Assembly (NCBI RefSeq): GCF_030272615.1
Contig: NC_081415.1
Location: 267,480,425 to 267,544,424, forward strand
Length of the DNA: 64,000 nt
DNA from: Cryptomeria japonica
Taxonomy: Eukaryota; Streptophyta; Pinopsida; Cupressales; Cupressaceae
Direction of reading: 5' to 3'
In this document: piece after piece, positions 45,851 through 59,000 of the stretch
Layout: every line of letters starts with the position of its first letter
Numbering within the stretch: the stretch's first letter is position 1
The notes under the pieces: generated by a model
Told to the model about the DNA's origin: nothing
The model's input: the letters and a program-made list of their open reading frames with translations, nothing else
Database searches by the model: none
Position numbers and translations under genes: made by a program

Positions 45851-46080
45851 TTCAATGCATATAGGGTGATAATAGGGCTTTCTTCCTCAAAAATCAAATG
45901 CTCAAGTTCCACATTTTCTTCTTTTGTAGCTACATCTAAGTACACCACAAACATTTAAAGTGATATGTTGCATGAAAAAAATGCGACTATGTTGGTTGAT
46001 ATAGATAATACATGAAAATTCACATATAAAAGATCCATTAATGAGATAAATTATTTAATGTATCTAATCTCTAATTTTCA
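45713..46080. repeat. Inverted repeat of gypsy protease sequence
   Basis: The minus-strand protease segment (45713-45843) recurs in opposite orientation at 45934-46080 (TATGTTGGTTGATATAGATAA, CATATAAAAGATCCATTAATG), with about 80% identity by eye and a spacer of about 90 bp. It is either two elements head to head or a local inverted duplication. Confidence 0.75.
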
Positions 46081-46082
46081 AC

Positions 46083-46539
46083 CTCACTCTCAATAATCAT
46101 TAATTGTTATAAAATACGTCACAAACCTTACTCCTTGTGTTAATATTACAAAAGATGTGGCTTTTTACTAGTAAATGGTAAAATTTAATTTATGGACTAT
46201 AGGCTTAATTTTTGCCCAAATTTTTGTTTTTGGATTGCTCGGCATTGCCTACAAGAGTCCCCATTGCATACATTTATTTGAGTACTTTAATTTTTTTTAA
46301 ATATGCCCAATCAGCCCATAAGATCAAAACTCATAGCCTCCAAAATTTTGCAAAATATAAAGTTTGTTGGATGCATAAAAGATTTGTAAAAGGGAGTTAC
46401 ATATATTGACCAACTTATGTTACATTTTATGACACGTCATAAGGAATCTTTGGTTCGAGGATAATTTGGGCACCACTTTTGGATCATTTTAGCTCAAGGA
46501 TTTTTAATTGTCATTTGATGGTTTCATATTTTTTATCTT
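46083..46539. other. Region between the inverted repeat and the copia LTR
   Basis: No gene. AT-rich; possibly the rest of the second gypsy fragment, but no motif could be read. Confidence 0.3.
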
Positions 46540-49500
46540 TTATACTTTAGGTGCTTGAGATGGAGGTTGAGTGTATATTTGTGTAGACACTATTAAACTA
46601 TAAGAATTCAAGTAGATCTTTGATTGGTGATGCTCTTGTGAAATTTTTATCTACAAGTGTGTTATAATCATAGTTTACTAAATAATACATCGATTTGCTT
46701 TGGAGTGTGGGGTTTTTCTTTGAAAAGGTTTTTCCCAATGTACACCTCTTTTATGAAATTTAAAATGTGTTTATACTCTTTGTAATTGTTAATTTTTTTA
46801 CATTTATACAACACTCTCCTTGGAATATGAGTGTAGCAAGCATTTCTATGTACACTTCTTTTATTTGGCATTGGACCTTATTCACCTCATATTCTAGGTG
46901 TTGGATACAGGGATTTTGTACTAATTTTTATTTAAGGGGGAGATTTTGCTATGAGGATTTTGATCTTATTGTAAGAAGAGATGAAGAGTACATCAAGGAT
47001 AGAGATGGATAAATTCTCAAACATAAGCTTTGAGTTGTTGAATCTCGATATGGAGGATGCGTTAATAGATCAAAGATTTTAGATTTTAGCATATGGATCT
47101 AAACCTACAACTACATCACAAGAAGACTACGACAAGATGGATAGAAAAGCAAAGGGTCTTATTAGACTTAGTTTGGTTGATTAAATGTTATTGAATGTGC
47201 ACGAAGAGAAGTTATTGCAACAGTATTGGAGAGAATCATGATAAATCCATAGTGAATAATATTTTTCTTGAGAAATAATTTATGTACTCTCAATATAAAG
47301 TATGGTGAGTATGTGGCCAAACTTCTAAATTCCTTCAATATGATAATTACCTAGTCACACTTCATGGGAGTGAAATGGAGGAGGAGGATAGGTGTATGAA
47401 CTTGCTATATTCTTTTTCAAAATCATCGGACCACCTTGTTCATGGACATTAGGATATTTGACACCAAGTTCAAGATAGATGAGAAAGTTTCTTTTCAAAA
47501 TAAATGAGAAGGAAGAGTTTTGATTTTTCTATGGAGACCCTGGCAATTTTTAGAAGATCTTTAAAAAGTACAAGAAGCAAGATAAGTCTAGATTAAAATA
47601 TCCTAGTAAGTTAGGTGTAATGTTGGAACTATGATAAAATGGCCATCTAAGAGAGATTACAGAGAGAAAAAGAAGAAGAAAATGTTAAATTTTGATTATG
47701 ATTCTGAGAGATACTCCCAAGATAGTGATGCTTTATCACCACCTTGGATGCTCATGCATAAAAAGGTGTGTAGTTGATGAACTTTGGTGCCTCCTTCCAC
47801 ATGACCTCACTTTGATGTTATTATAAAATATGAAGAATATGATGGGGGGAAAGTGTAATTAGGATATTATTCTCATATGAATATTGTCAATTATGATAGA
47901 ATCCTATTTTGATTCCCTGATGGATGAGTGAAGGGGATCAATGGGCTACTGCATATCCTTAGTTTTGTGAAAAAACCTATTTTCTATAAGTAAACCGAAT
48001 GATGTATGTATGTAGCTTTTTTTCTTGAGAAGAGGGTGCAATATAGCTATGGGTGCTATGGTTCTTGTTAAGGGTATTTGAATCAACACTATATTATTAG
48101 CTAGATGCATACATAGTTAAGTTTAATAGTTCTCTAATTCTTTTAGTGAAGATGTCTACAAAATCTTCACTTCACCGTTGGAACCATCAATAAAGATGCA
48201 TGAACATTGTGTCTATTTCAAATGGTCATCCTTTCTAGGTATCTAAGGGTGCTTTTACTTTGGAGAAAAATCTAATGATAGATAAAATAATGTTTTGACA
48301 CCAAATGATGGGTCACATAGGTGGGAAGGGAGGACTCTAAGTAATAAAAACCTTGTTTCTATGTTGAATGATTGTAATCTTGAATTTTATTTATGTGAAC
48401 ATTGTGTATATAGAAATAAACATTTCATTTTATTTCACTCTAGTTATCATAGATCTTCTAGGGTTGTAGATTTAATTTATTATAGTTTGTTTGACCATGT
48501 TGACATTTTTTATGTTCTAAATTTGTATATTATGTTTCTTTCATCAATGATTAAAGTAGAAGGATATGGGTATATTTCCTTAGAGGCAAATTTGAAATAT
48601 TTGGTTCTTCTAAATATTTTAAGGCTCTTGTATAACATAAACTAGTAGGAAAATTAAGATTTTGAGAAGTGATAATGGTAGCTAGTTTTGTTTAATGGAT
48701 ATTGAGATTTTGTAAGGATCATAGGATAGAAATACACAAGACAACTATGTACACCCCTCAAAATAATAGTTACAACAATAATAAATAGGAGATTGATGGA
48801 GAGGGATATGAATACCTTAAATGGATTTGGCCAAGAATAAAAGTTTAAGGTAGAAGTAGTTGCCACAACTTGCCACCAATTAATAGATCTCCTGCATCAA
48901 ATCTTATAGGTAAGACACCAATGGAGGCGTGGTCAAACAAAAGCCCCAATTGAGGAATTTTGAGTCTTTGATTGCAAGGTATATGTGCACGTGTCTATGG
49001 AGAAGCAATTGAAGTTTCAAAATAGAGTTGTAGAACCTAACTTCATTGGATATGGTTGCTTATGTGAAATGATACATGCTTTGGGACCCTATGACCAAGA
49101 GAATTTTGTATAGTAAAAGTGTTATCTCTAGTTAAATTAATTATTTTTTCTATAATATTATGGCTAGCAAAGGATGGAAAGAAAGACATGGTTTAACTAA
49201 CCCCAAACACCAATAAGGTTTATTTGGAAGCCCATGAAATACCTAAAAATGAACAGGGCTTATATCATTTAATGTAAAGATATAACCTCCACCTCAATCA
49301 TTGATAAGGTCCATTTGGAAAATCCAACAACTAAAAAGGTATACTCCCTCTAAATGGAGATACATTATTGTTTTGATTACTAACATTAGTGAGCCTATTT
49401 AACAATAAAGAAGGATATGCATATGGATGATGTAGAGTCTTGAAATGTAGCCATGGATGAGGAAATGGCTACTTTGGAGAAAAATAACACATGTGACCTA

Positions 49501-50340
49501 GTATTCTTGTTTGATGGATGAAATTTTTTTGGATGCAAATGGATGCTCAAAAGAAAAATAGGGTCCAATGGTTGTGTTGATAAGTATAAATATTGGTTAT
49601 GTATGGTTATTTCCATGTTGATGGAATAGATTGTGGTGATATTTTCTCTATAGTAGAAAAGCTTACATTCATTTAATTTTTATTCTCTCTTATTATAATG
49701 CACGATCTTGAGATCGAGAAAATGGATGTAAACAAACCATTCCTTCGAGTTGATTTTGAGAAAGAGATTTATAGGAAATAACAAGAGCATTACATTGAGA
49801 AAGGTAAACAACATTTGGTTTGTAGGTTAAAATTATATTTGTATGGTCTCAAGTAATCTTCTAGGATGTGGTACCAAAATTTTTATTATTTTGTGTTAAG
49901 TTTAGTTTTTTTAAGATCCAATTCATATCGTTGCATCTATTATTAGAGGGATAGTTATTGTATTCGCAATATTGAATTATATATTTATTATATGCTCTCT
50001 TTTTTGGTAATGGAAAAGGTTTGATTTGTGATTTAAAGTCTCAAATTTTAGCATATATCAAGATGGAATTACATCTTTGGGATGGAGATCATAAGAGATA
50101 GAGTGAAAACAAAACTTTTTTTTGTCAAAGTAAGTATATGAACTCAATATTAGAGAGGTTCAACATCATAAATTGCAGGCCACTATGCATTCTTATTATG
50201 ATGGGGACAAATTTATCTATTTCTAATTTCTCTTAGTAAGGTAGAGGATATGAGAAAAGTATCTTATGCTAGTACATTTGGGAATTTAATGTATGTTATG
50301 GTCTCTCATTCAAAACACCCTGGAGATTTATTGTTATTAT
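46540..50340 (+). pseudogene. Decayed Ty1/copia element (LTR part, gag, protease, integrase, RT)
   Basis: The 5' LTR end is suggested by a GGGGTTTTTCTTTGAAAAGGTTTTTCCC phrase (about 46709-46736) and a degenerate primer site TTGGATACAGGGA (about 46901). The gag is at about 46990-47470 (YGSKPTTTSQEDYDKMDRKA, LLNSFNMII), the knuckle near 47650 (NGHL) and the protease near 47770. GAG-pre-integrase and integrase lie at about 47850-49130 (VKGINGLLHI, LCEHCVYRNKH, ILRSDNGS, YMLWDPMTKRIL). The RT is at about 49200-50340 (MDVNKPFLRVDFEKEIYR, HLVCRLKLYLYGLK, FLRSNSYRC, GMEIIRDRVK). Order is complete for copia pol, but every domain carries stops. The 116-codon frame at 48295-48645 is the longest surviving piece (integrase zinc-finger region). 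No 3' LTR seen. Confidence 0.85.
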
Positions 50341-50723
50341 ACAGTTTTTGCTCTGGAGTCATTGAAGATATTGTGCTTTCTTTTTGAGATTATTGCATCT
50401 TAGTTTAATTTATTTTTGCATATTTCATGATTGTTTGAATTCATATAGCTTACTATTCATCCATCTAGCATAATCTTGCATCCATTTAACTTAATCTCAT
50501 GTTCATATAGATTAAATCCTTCGTCTTGGTGTAGTCTAGTCATTGGTATCGCTTATACAAATCTGAGAGAAATCTTATACTCGCATCTTTTAGAAGGCAA
50601 TTAGTCGATTTGTTATGCTTTTATTATTCATGCTTATATCTGTCTAACCATACATGTAATGACTTAATTGAAGTGTTGTGTCTTACAACTTATAGATACT
50701 TATTTCACTTTTTCACACACACA
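50341..50723 (+). mobile_element. End of a Tat-lineage gypsy LTR
   Basis: AT-rich sequence ending CACACACACA four bases before a Tat-type primer site. Only the 3' end of this LTR is defined. Confidence 0.45.
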
Positions 50724-50727
50724 TTTC

Positions 50728-50745
50728 TGGTGCCCACTGTGGGGC
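50728..50745 (+). promoter_or_regulatory. Primer-binding site of an older Tat-lineage element
   Basis: TGGTGCCCACTGTGGGGC matches the TGGCGCCCACCGTGGGGC-type primer site of plant Tat/Ogre gypsy elements at all but two bases. It sits four bases after an LTR end and defines a plus-strand element. Confidence 0.7.
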
Positions 50746-51866
50746 AGAAGACTACATCTTTTGGCCTCGGAGACTAACTTTTTTTTTTTTTCCCTTATTT
50801 TTCAGATTTTTTTTTTTTTGATTTTCGTTCGTACAGTTGCTGTGAATTATCGTACGAGTTTTCCCACTCTACTGAATGACAAACTACAGGTATCATACGA
50901 TCTCATACGGATTATCATACGACTTGGTGAGAATTATCGTATAGTACTCTGTATTTTTGGTTAAAAAGAAGACTTCGTTCCTCAGGTTCATTATTTAATT
51001 TTTATCATACTAACGCTGACCCTGGCTTGTTGTTCGTCTATCTGAGAAATTTTCACAACCTAATCAGTTTTTGCAGAATGCTTGTCGAAGAATATGCTTG
51101 TCAAACAAAGACAATATGACTACTGATTCATTGTCTTTGCAGGTTGCCTGAGGAGATTCGAGCAAACATTGTGTATTCATTAAATTAATTTTTTTTAGGC
51201 ACTTAACTTGCTATTTGGTTAATGAACAAATCCGTCTTTTGTGGTTTTAGAAAATTCTGAGAGGTAGGTGAGTATGCTCTTGTCTGCATAGACAATTAGA
51301 AATCCAGACCCTCGAGGCTTTTTCCTAAGTTTGAGATTTGTATATCCTTAGCGGACTTGCCCTCCCGAGGAGCCTTTAAGGCCAAAGCCATTAGGGTCGG
51401 TGAGAGGGGAACGACCCAAGTGGGAACAACTAAATTCCAAGTAATCCAACCCACTATAAAATAAGCATGATTTGATGAAAATCAATTCAATGACAGTGCT
51501 CGAGAATAGCTCTCCTTTGTACCTTCGGGTATATTAAACCTTGGTTTTCAAGGCTGAGAGACCTCTTAATTGAGTTTATACCCCGACGCATCGAACGGAT
51601 CCCTTACTAGTTCCAATTAAGATTAGAAGCTACCTGGTTCACCTCCGAAAGGGGGGATAATCTTTGTGAAAGAGAGATAGTAACTCTCCCAAGATACTTT
51701 CCATTTCATGCCCCCATTAGTGTTTGGAGTCGGCTAATACAAAGTTGAGAATCCATTACGTGAGACTCAATGACCGTATTTTGATCAGTTATCAGGTGTG
51801 TACCTGAGTCTGCAAGCAAAGGTTTTCTTCTCTCAACATTTTCCATAGGGTTAGCGTGTTGTGATT
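50746..51866 (+). other. Untranslated leader of the older Tat-lineage element
   Basis: No gag ORF. It has a run of T and a moderately GC-rich block (51290-51700) with stem-forming phrases such as CCCTCCCGAGGAGCC and CACCTCCGAAAGGGGGG. The leader is interrupted at GAAGT by the young element and continues after 63471. Confidence 0.4.
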
Positions 51867-51871
51867 GAAGT

Positions 51872-52717
51872 TGTTTATGGTGAAAATGGATAACAATAAT
51901 AACAATATTGAAAGGCTAAATGAATTCAACCACAAAACCCTAGCCTAACAATCAACAAAGATCCACCATAACATATGAAGATTACCTAAGACAATGCGAA
52001 TCACATGAAATCACAAAGATTATACCATCACATGTCCAATAGGGTTTTGATCTCCATTCTTCCTATCTCCATTGATCTTGTTTGATATATTTGCTCTCAG
52101 ATTTTATATGCACAAGAGCTCAACAAAGAACGGAATGTGGTTGCAAGTAGGATCGTAGTGTAGTCAATTGCATAAAAGATGATTAGCATGAATGATTAGG
52201 ATGATTGATTAGGAATGAATGATTAGAATGCATAGAACGATTAGGCATGAATGATTAGTCATTAGGGTTTGACAATGAAGAAAGCATCTCCTTAAATAGA
52301 AGACACAATATGAAATGGAGGGATAAGATTGAGAGGTGTAAAAAGAGAGGTCGGCTAGGATTAGAGGGTAGGTAAAAGAAATACCAAAATAATGAAAGAG
52401 GTAGGTAGTGTATGAATTAAGAGATGAATGACATGTGTCATGTGTAGAAAAAGATAATGAATTAATTAAATAAATAAAGATTTATTTAATTAATAGAAGA
52501 AGTAGGACAATTAAATAAATAAAATATTTATTTAATTTAGGAAAAGGATAATTTAAATAAATAAATGTATTTATTTAAATGAGAAATAAGGCTAGAAGAG
52601 GATAAATGAATTAATTAAATAAATAAAGATTTATTTAATTAATAGAAGAATTAGGCTTAGATAATTAAATAAATAAAATATTTATTTAATTAGACATGAC
52701 AATTTTGAGTGTCTACA
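51872..52717 (-). repeat. 3' LTR of element E
   Basis: Contains several AT palindromes built from TTAATTAAATAAATAAA and TTTATTTAATTAA (52455-52690), repeated about four times. The paired LTR at 62621-63466 matches except at about seven bases, four of them transitions. Confidence 0.95.
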
Positions 52718-52731
52718 TTTTGCCCCTCTTT
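52718..52731 (-). promoter_or_regulatory. Polypurine tract of element E
   Basis: Minus-strand AAAGAGGGGCAAAA directly abuts the TGTAGACAC start of the 3' LTR; it primes plus-strand synthesis in LTR elements. Confidence 0.8.
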
Positions 52732-53063
52732 GAGACAATGCGGCTTGTCGCGTTGTTTCAAAGAAGATAAGATGAACTGATACAGAGTTGCCCCAAGATG
52801 GGAATTATATGCCCCCTCGAGAGATTGGATGAAAATGTCTGAAAAGATTGCAGACAATCTCTCGATAAGAAAGAAAGGCTAGAATGGATAGACCGGATAA
52901 AGTGACAGAGTCACGGGATAAAGAAGATTGACTTGGGAAATGAAGGCGAGGGCTCGGGTAGGCTATAAGATAGACCACAGGGGAAAATACATCCTCGTTG
53001 TCATCTACACATTCACAAGATCACAGTGCAAAGTGAGAAAAAGAGCAGTAGCAGTCAGTAGCG

Positions 53064-54235
53064 ATGGCTTTCGTGCATAGATTCGACCGTGTTCGTCGAT
53101 TCTAGAGGCTAGCAGAGGTAGGAGAGCCAGTAAGTACCACCAAACCTCCTTGTATTTTGATGCATTTATTGTTGTCATTAATGCATGCTAGGTAATGTAA
53201 TAAATGCACGTTTATGTCATGTAAGCGCGTTTGCGTTTGAAAAGTATGAATTTGCATCTTCTAGGTCAAATCGGCAGTTCTGTGATGAACATACGTTGTC
53301 GATTGGATAAGCTGTTGAGGGGATACACTCAAGCAGGTCCTCTAGGAAGACTAGGATAGATCAAGGCACTTTGTGATGAACAGTGAGTACCAAGATAGAG
53401 TACTTTGTGATGAACAGGGAGTACCCAAAGTATGAGCAGCACTTTGTGATGAACAGGGAGTGCAAATGTGAGTAACACTTTGTGATGAACAGGGAATGTC
53501 ACACACGTAGTACTTTGTGATGAACAGGGAGCACTACTAGGATAGATAGCAACACTTTGTGATGAACAGTGAGTGTCACTAGAATAGATAACCATATGCA
53601 TTTAGATAGCGAGTAGCATTTTGTGATGAACAGGGAATGCCATGATAACTGACATGATTGATTGTTTGACTGCAGGAGTATCTGCCTATGCTAGAGTCAC
53701 GGGAGAGATTCCCGTCCACACAGAGATTGCGACCTGAGTTGACACTTGAGGACCGAGCCGCGATTGAGGCTATGGGATTGAGATACATTCTATATGTGCC
53801 TGAGTTTTGGCGAACATGGGATTGCTGACTGCACTAGCTAAGAGATGGCACTCAGAGACTTGTACGTTTCATCTACCGATGGGTGAGATGACAGTCACCC
53901 TGGAGGATGTATATAGGATTCTACGGATACCGATTGATGGGGAGTTAGTACCCTATGATCAAGACGGAGATAGGGATGCACTGAGATGAGTGTTCTAGGA
54001 TCTAGGACTAGGGATGAGGGTGGGACATGTGGCATGGGATACCATGACATGGACAGGATTAGCACTACCAATAGTGTTGACAGGAGTTATCAGTGGGTTC
54101 CTCTGTCTGGATAGGATGACACGAGGGGTGGCTGCAGGGGACACAGGGGCCAGGAGAGTTGATCTTGGGGTGGGTCCTTCTAAGGCTCAAACTTCGTCGA
54201 GGCCAGGCGGCTCCGAGGGAGGGAGTTCATCATAG
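53064..54235 (+). pseudogene. Plant mobile domain (PMD) gene, antisense to element E, with one intron
   Basis: Member of the plant mobile domain family (MAIN/MAIL-like and transposon-borne relatives). Exon 1 (53064-53129) starts MAFVHRFDRVRRF, then a stop at 53103, and ends CCA|GTAAGT. The intron is 53130-53675 and ends TTGACTGCAG|. Exon 2 continues in frame with EYLPMLESRERFPSTQRL. A frameshift near 53800 leads into LLTALAKRWHSETCTFHL and MGEMTVTLEDVYRILRIPIDGELVPY, the PMD signature. Stops follow at 53987 and 53996, then ISGFLCLDRMTRG and a Gly/Ser tail to 54235. It is much shorter than MAIN-type proteins and disabled. A TATA-like GGCTATAAGATAG lies at about 52960. PMD genes are known passengers of plant gypsy elements, often antisense, as here. 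Confidence 0.8.
53360..53645. repeat. 35- to 60-bp tandem repeat inside the PMD intron
   Basis: Seven copies of CACTTTGTGATGAACAGGGAGT (variants start TACTTT or CATTTT) lie near 53369, 53400, 53440, 53476, 53512, 53552 and 53618, with variable spacers. A weaker copy (TTCTGTGATGAACAT) is at 53278. The minus-strand frame 53601-53329 (repeated HHKVL / CSSQS) is a by-product. Confidence 0.85.
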
Positions 54236-55938
54236 CCTTAGAGGGCTCCCTATGTATCAGTATTGTACCATTGTTGTATTGTAGACACCTGCGGGTGATT
54301 TTGTAGCCATATGATTCTTTTGCCATCATTGTATCATGACACTTTTGATTATATATGAGAGATGATCCATTTTTGCGGCAGCTATATGCATGTGTACCTT
54401 ATGTGATGAAATGTTCTTATGTGATACATGTTTTATGATATGGATGCTTATATGATGCAATGCAATATATTTTTGTTCTTTTATGTTGTATATGTGATGC
54501 ATGATGCAAATGTGAATGTATGTAATGCAAATGAATATGATAATGCAAATGATTATTTACATAATGAAAATGTGAGATGTGCTAACATGTGTTGTATGCA
54601 GGATGTGATGCAATTGTGATATCTATATGTATGTATGAAATGCTTATATGTGGTGATGTAGGTGTAACTTTATGAAATGCAAATGTTTTTGGTGTGTCAT
54701 TATACTCAGTCATGTGATAGCGGGCTACGCGGACTCGAGAAGGACAATGGAAGTCAATCAAGAAAGGGGGATGGAAGACAGAAGATATGAACGTGAAAGA
54801 GCTTCTTGTGCGTTATCATCATTGAGCTTTATTATGGCAGAATAGGTTATGACAATCGAGGCATTTGTTCGGCCCAGAAAGTCATTGTACCTGTTTGCAT
54901 GGAGATAAGACAGTCACAAACAAGGAATGCCCCAGTTCATACTAGACTCACAGTGTCCTCATATCCTTGGACAAGTCATAGCATTACTAAGAGACAATCC
55001 ACAGACAACAAACACAAATAGGTGACGATACCCCATCCTCGCCTTTATAGTCAAAGACATCCTGGAGATAGAATCTCTAGTCAAAGACATCCTGGAAAAG
55101 CTAAAAGACATGTCACCAAAAGATAAAATCAAAAGAAAACCAAGACTCGACACCAACATCCACTGTAGTCCTCAAGTTTAGTGTCTCTTGTCACTTGTAT
55201 AAGTCTTATTCGATTGTGGTCACAATGTTCACTTTCACAAAAAGGATAGATAGCACTGAACCATATGTTGTCTGAGTCTGTTGAAAGATTTGATTTTGTT
55301 GAAGCTCATTGTTGCTGCTGTGTCTCATCTGAAACTGACTGAATCCATGAAACTGATACTTTATTGTGGAGAAGATGGAACTTTATTGTGGATTGGTGAT
55401 GCAAATGTTGCTTTATTGCAGATTGTGCGCGGATAGACTGAAGGAAGCTGGAAGAAACTGTACTCCTTGAAACATGTGATGTTCTCAGTTCCACACCCAT
55501 CACTAGACATAGGATTTTCCTTAGCCACAGATAGGATCTGATTTGTTATGGATGGAAAGGAATGTGAAAAGGGAGGTTTATTATGAATGGCTAACCAATC
55601 TTAGGTAGATCAATAACAAGCCATGATGGGACAAGGTAAGTTTATTATGGATGAATAGGTTGTGAGTGTGTGCGAAGTGAAAGGATGAAAGTGAATCCTG
55701 AAGGAGGGAGGAGCAATGTCTCTATGCATGGCGCTGGTGACCCAGTTTTCACCATGGTACTTGCCCAGGGCACCACCGAAGTGGTTTTCACCGTTGGACA
55801 AAATTATTTCTCTTTACTTTTTTCAATTTTTCAATGTTTTTTGTGTCACAAGGCGCCTGTTTGCCAGGTTTTCACCAAGTAATGAATTTTTTGTTTTATA
55901 ATTTTTTTTGTATTTTTGAATTAGGATATTCTAAAGAG
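54236..55938. other. Noncoding part of element E between the PMD gene and integrase remnant
   Basis: A low-complexity block of ATGCAAATG, TGTGATGCA and similar words spans about 54370-54690. Near 55740-55880 the string GTTTTCACC occurs three times (CAGTTTTCACCATGG, GTGGTTTTCACCG, AGGTTTTCACCAAG). No ORF or pol motif is visible on either strand, so the missing RT/RH/INT core is not hidden here. Confidence 0.5.
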
Positions 55939-56058
55939 CTATGTGTAGAACCTGCGAAGGTGCATGCTGTTGATAGGATCCTCCAAAGGTTCACCTTCTA
56001 TAGTTGAGAGCTGATATGCCCTAGATCCATATGCTGCTGTAATGATGTAAGGACCAAG
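55939..56058 (-). pseudogene. C-terminal end of integrase, cut off by one stop codon
   Basis: Continues the long frame after its stop at 56059-56061 (TGA, where TGG would be expected). Reads LGPYIITAAYGSRAYQLS, then INSMHLRRFYT and TAG at 55939. This is the usual end of a gypsy integrase (P-N-W-x-G-P-Y ... L-R-x-Y). Confidence 0.75.
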
Positions 56059-59000
56059 TCAGTTTGGTTCGAACTTGCCCTTCTTCTCTCTGTCTTGCTG
56101 ATTCTTGGGATTTTCTCTGAGAACCAAGTCACCTACCTCAAACGTGCGAGGCTTGACTTTGTGATTGTAGCTGCATTGTTCCTTAACTGAATGATGTGTA
56201 GCTTGAGTGAATATCTTCCTCGATGAAGGAATTGAGATAGAATTACTAGTGTGTGGACTACACAGGCCCATATGTGTGTCACCTAAAGAAGTTTGGGCAT
56301 CCCTGATAACAAAGTCCTTCAAGGAAGCTCCATTAAAGGTCCATGATGTATCACCAGAAGGGAATGGATGTGTGAAACAAGTGGATGAATGATGAAGGCT
56401 TATGATTGTGAAAAGAAGTGAAAGTAGGATAGCATGATGGAGACTTAGGATCAACAAGTAATCTTTTTGACTTGCAATTGTAGAATTTTTGCCCCCAGTT
56501 ATTTTGATATTAGGGGAGATCAACTCTTGCTCTTTTTCTTTCATTGGATTTTTATCCTTGACTTTGATTTTTGTAGAGTCTAATAGCTTTTGATTTTGAT
56601 TTGGACTGAAGCACTTTTCTTTATTTTTGACTTTTAAATTTTTCTTTTCAAAGCTTGATTTTTGATCCCTAATGAGTAAGGGCTTTTGTGATTCTTGTTG
56701 ATCCAAGTCTGGGAGTGGAGTGGAAATGGAATGAGTGGATGATATGGTAAAGCTATGTGAATTCTCAAGAGGGTTGGAGATAGACTCAATAGATTCTTTG
56801 TTGGAACCACTCTTAGGACTATTGATATCAAGAGTTGCTTGCACCACTAGAGGAGATTTGCATTCGGACTTAGTAGCCACAACACTAGGTGGTTCACACC
56901 CAATTCCTTGGTCTTGCATATTGCTTGTAGATTGTTCTTGTTGACTGAATGGCTTAGGAGACAGTGGGAGTTGATCAACATGAAAGATATACTCACCACA
57001 TCCCATGTCTTTAATCATGAACTTTTCTTTTAGCTCTGCTTGTTTGGATGTAAAAGCTTTTAATGATTCTGGATCCACATATGCTGAAGATGGAACAGCT
57101 TCTCGATTGACTGGGATTGTTATTTCTGATCTAGGTTGCAGATTATTGCAATATATGAATGGATTTGGATCCACTTTGACGGTCACTTCAACTCCATTGT
57201 GTGGAAAATTGATACATCGATGATATGTAGATGGGACTGCACTCATTTCATGAATCCATGGGCATCCCAAGAGTATGTTGTATGTGAGATCGATGTCTAG
57301 GACTTGACAAACCACATCCTTTGTAACTGGCCCAACTCTGAGAGGTAAGGTGACTGTGCCCTTGGATGAACGCTCTTCATCGTCATATGCCTTGATGGTG
57401 ATTTTGTTTGTAGAATTCACAGCTTTATCAAAATATCCCAATTGTTTAATGGTGTTCAATGTACAAATGTTTAGACCAGCTCCTCCATCTATCAGGACTC
57501 GCTTTATTCGATGTTTGTGTATGAAGGCTTCAATATGTAATGGTGCATTATGTGGCTGACTTATGGAGGCGTCATCGGCTTCTGTGAATGTAAGGGAATG
57601 TGGAATGGAAAGGTATCCCACCATGGCTTGAAATTGGTCCACGTTCAGATCAGTAGGAACGACAGTGTTTCTCAAGATTTTGTCAAGAATAGCTTTATGA
57701 GCGGGGGATATACGTAGGAGCTCAAGGATGGAGATGAGTGCGGGTGTCTTCCCTAACTGTTCTATAAGGTCATACTCAGGTTTGGTAGATGAAGAAGTGG
57801 TGTTTTTAGTGGAGGCACCTGGCAACGTAATTTTACCTCGACGAGTTGTAACATGACATTCAGAGGTAGGTTTGGAAGAAGATCCAACACCTCTTAGAAC
57901 AATCTTGGGTCGCTGAGGAGGATTCTCAGGGTTTTTGTTCTTGATGGTAATAGTAGAGATATGATTGTCCATCGAGATATGATTTATAGTTGAATCATAG
58001 TTGTAATGTGCTCTAGTATAGTTGGCCTGATCATCTGTGACTTGGGCTTTTCCTTTGTTGTGCTTTGGGAAGGGTTCCTTAAACATCTCATGTTCTTGAT
58101 TGGATGAGTGTCCCTCAATCTCAATGTCACCTCTATCAATGAGATCTTGCACAATGTTCTTCAGTCGATGGTAATTACCTGTCTTATGACCCTTGCTCTT
58201 ATGAAACTCACAATATTCATCATCATTCCACCAATTTGGCTTAACCTTTGGTTCATATGGAGGAAAATCTGGAACTGTGATTACCTTGTTTGCCACAAGC
58301 TTCTTGAAAACTGACTCAAGTGGTTCTCCCAATGGAGTGTACTTCCTTTGTGATCTAGAAGTTGTTTGAGTATTCACTTGATTGTTTGTAGAACTTGATC
58401 CTGAAAAGATGAATTTGGGTCGCACTGTGTTGGCATCAACAACACCATCATTGACTGTATTCTTGTTTTTATTCCAAAATCTTCGCTTGTCTTTTCCTTT
58501 AAAGTCATCTTTGTTTTCCTTAAATATTTTAATGACTCCTTGTTCAATTAGGACCTTTTCTGTTGCTAAGCCTTTTTCGATAACATCCTTGAAGGTAGAC
58601 AAACAAGCTTTCCTTAAGTCATAACCAATCTCTTTGTTAACATTTTGGGTGAACATCTCTACCATTTGTTTTTGTGGAATCTCGCAAGAGCATCTGCTAG
58701 CTAAGTTTCTCCATCTTTGTAAAAATGTTGCAAAAGATTCTCCTTCCTTTTGTTTAGTATTGCACAAGGTAGTAACTGAGACATCTGTTTCTATGTTGTA
58801 GGAGAAATGCTGAATGAATGCCTCTGCCAAGTCACCCCATGACTTAATACCGGGAGGTAATTGAGAAAACCATTCCATAGCTTGATCGCCTAAGCTTTGT
58901 GGAAACAACCTCATCAAGTATGTTTCTTCTGCCGCTACCTCAATGCAGGCTGTGAAGAATTGTCTTATGTGTGCCTTGGGGTCTCCTCTCCCTCTATATT

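Noticed and set aside
53329-53601. 90-codon minus-strand ORF with repeated HHKVL and CSSQS
   Set aside because: By-product of the intronic tandem repeat.
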